Below, piece after piece: positions 14,192 through 14,251 of a stretch of DNA of 14,251 nt (the first letter of the stretch is position 1; each line of letters starts with the position of its first letter). The stretch is from Muribaculum sp. Its GTDB lineage: Bacteria; Bacillota; Clostridia; Lachnospirales; Lachnospiraceae. The stretch is taken from contig JAMPHH010000075.1 in the NCBI GenBank assembly GCA_023663505.1, forward strand, positions 1 to 14,251, written 5' to 3'. A program made the translations under genes and the position numbers. Below the pieces are notes generated by a model, which saw only the letters and a list, made by a program, of their open reading frames with translations, searched no databases and had not been told where the DNA came from.

Positions 14192-14251
14192 CAATCCATA
14201 AGTCACATCTGGGACATGTCTGGGCTTTTCGCCGAGAGTTACCACAATCAT

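Larger units (their letters stand above)
13935..14251. other. AT-rich divergent intergenic region
   Basis: This 317-nt stretch contains no convincing coding region on either strand. It holds the lyase promoter and leader (13935 to about 14030), a very AT-rich middle (14040-14160) with nothing I can name, and a plus-strand promoter with the start of a GC-richer leader at the right edge. The leader carries TCTGGG twice (14208-14213 and 14219-14224) and a short GGC-TTTTC-GCC hairpin (14223-14233). Confidence 0.6.

Noticed and set aside
14198..14251. Purine, ykkC-type or TPP riboswitch in the right-edge leader
   Set aside because: A few short strings look similar (such as CCGAGAG), but the conserved cores of these classes are missing in the visible part.

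Overview
The window looks like chromosomal DNA of a Gram-positive, gut-type Clostridia bacterium, most likely Lachnospiraceae. This rests on purine-rich Shine-Dalgarno sites 5-9 nt from most starts, TTGACA/TATAAT-like promoters, and a gene set typical of that group: a THUMP RNA methyltransferase, an amidase-like protein, a YsnB-type phosphodiesterase, RdgB, a HAAS-domain protein, and a giant PL1 pectate lyase with InlB-like and Ig-like repeats. No species can be assigned. All eight complete genes and one partial gene lie on the minus strand, so transcription runs from high to low coordinates.

Layout in transcription order. (1) 13935-14251 is AT-rich intergenic DNA. It holds the promoter of the giant lyase and, pointing the other way, a probable promoter and leader for a gene outside the window. 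(2) 7557-13934 encodes a 2125-aa exported pectate lyase with a long C-terminal array of accessory modules, ending at a strong hairpin (7480-7507). (3) 6190-7380 encodes an AT-rich, probably acquired AAA_14/DUF4143-type ATPase. An 11-bp inverted repeat overlaps its promoter, which suggests autoregulation. (4) 5236-6107 is a two-gene unit: an unknown 128-aa protein and a HAAS-domain membrane protein, joined by a one-base stop/start overlap. (5) 4962-5126 encodes a 54-aa Asn/Gln-rich microprotein followed by its own hairpin terminator. (6) 4723 down to 1364, and possibly on to position 1, is a compact operon behind a good TTTACA-17-TATACT promoter: RNA methyltransferase, amidase-like membrane protein, YsnB-type phosphodiesterase, RdgB. 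A partial secreted fibronectin-III-like protein (1-1315) follows after 48 nt and runs off the left edge.

The operon combines housekeeping functions (rRNA modification, clean-up of non-canonical purine nucleotides) with a cell-surface protein. That protein keeps the amidase fold signature but appears to have lost all three zinc ligands, making it a probable pseudoenzyme. Other points of interest are the operator-like repeat at the ATPase, the N/Q-rich microprotein, the PadR-less HAAS pair, and the lyase, whose first calcium-ligand position is His instead of Asp. I found no tRNA, rRNA, CRISPR array, transposase or insertion sequence.
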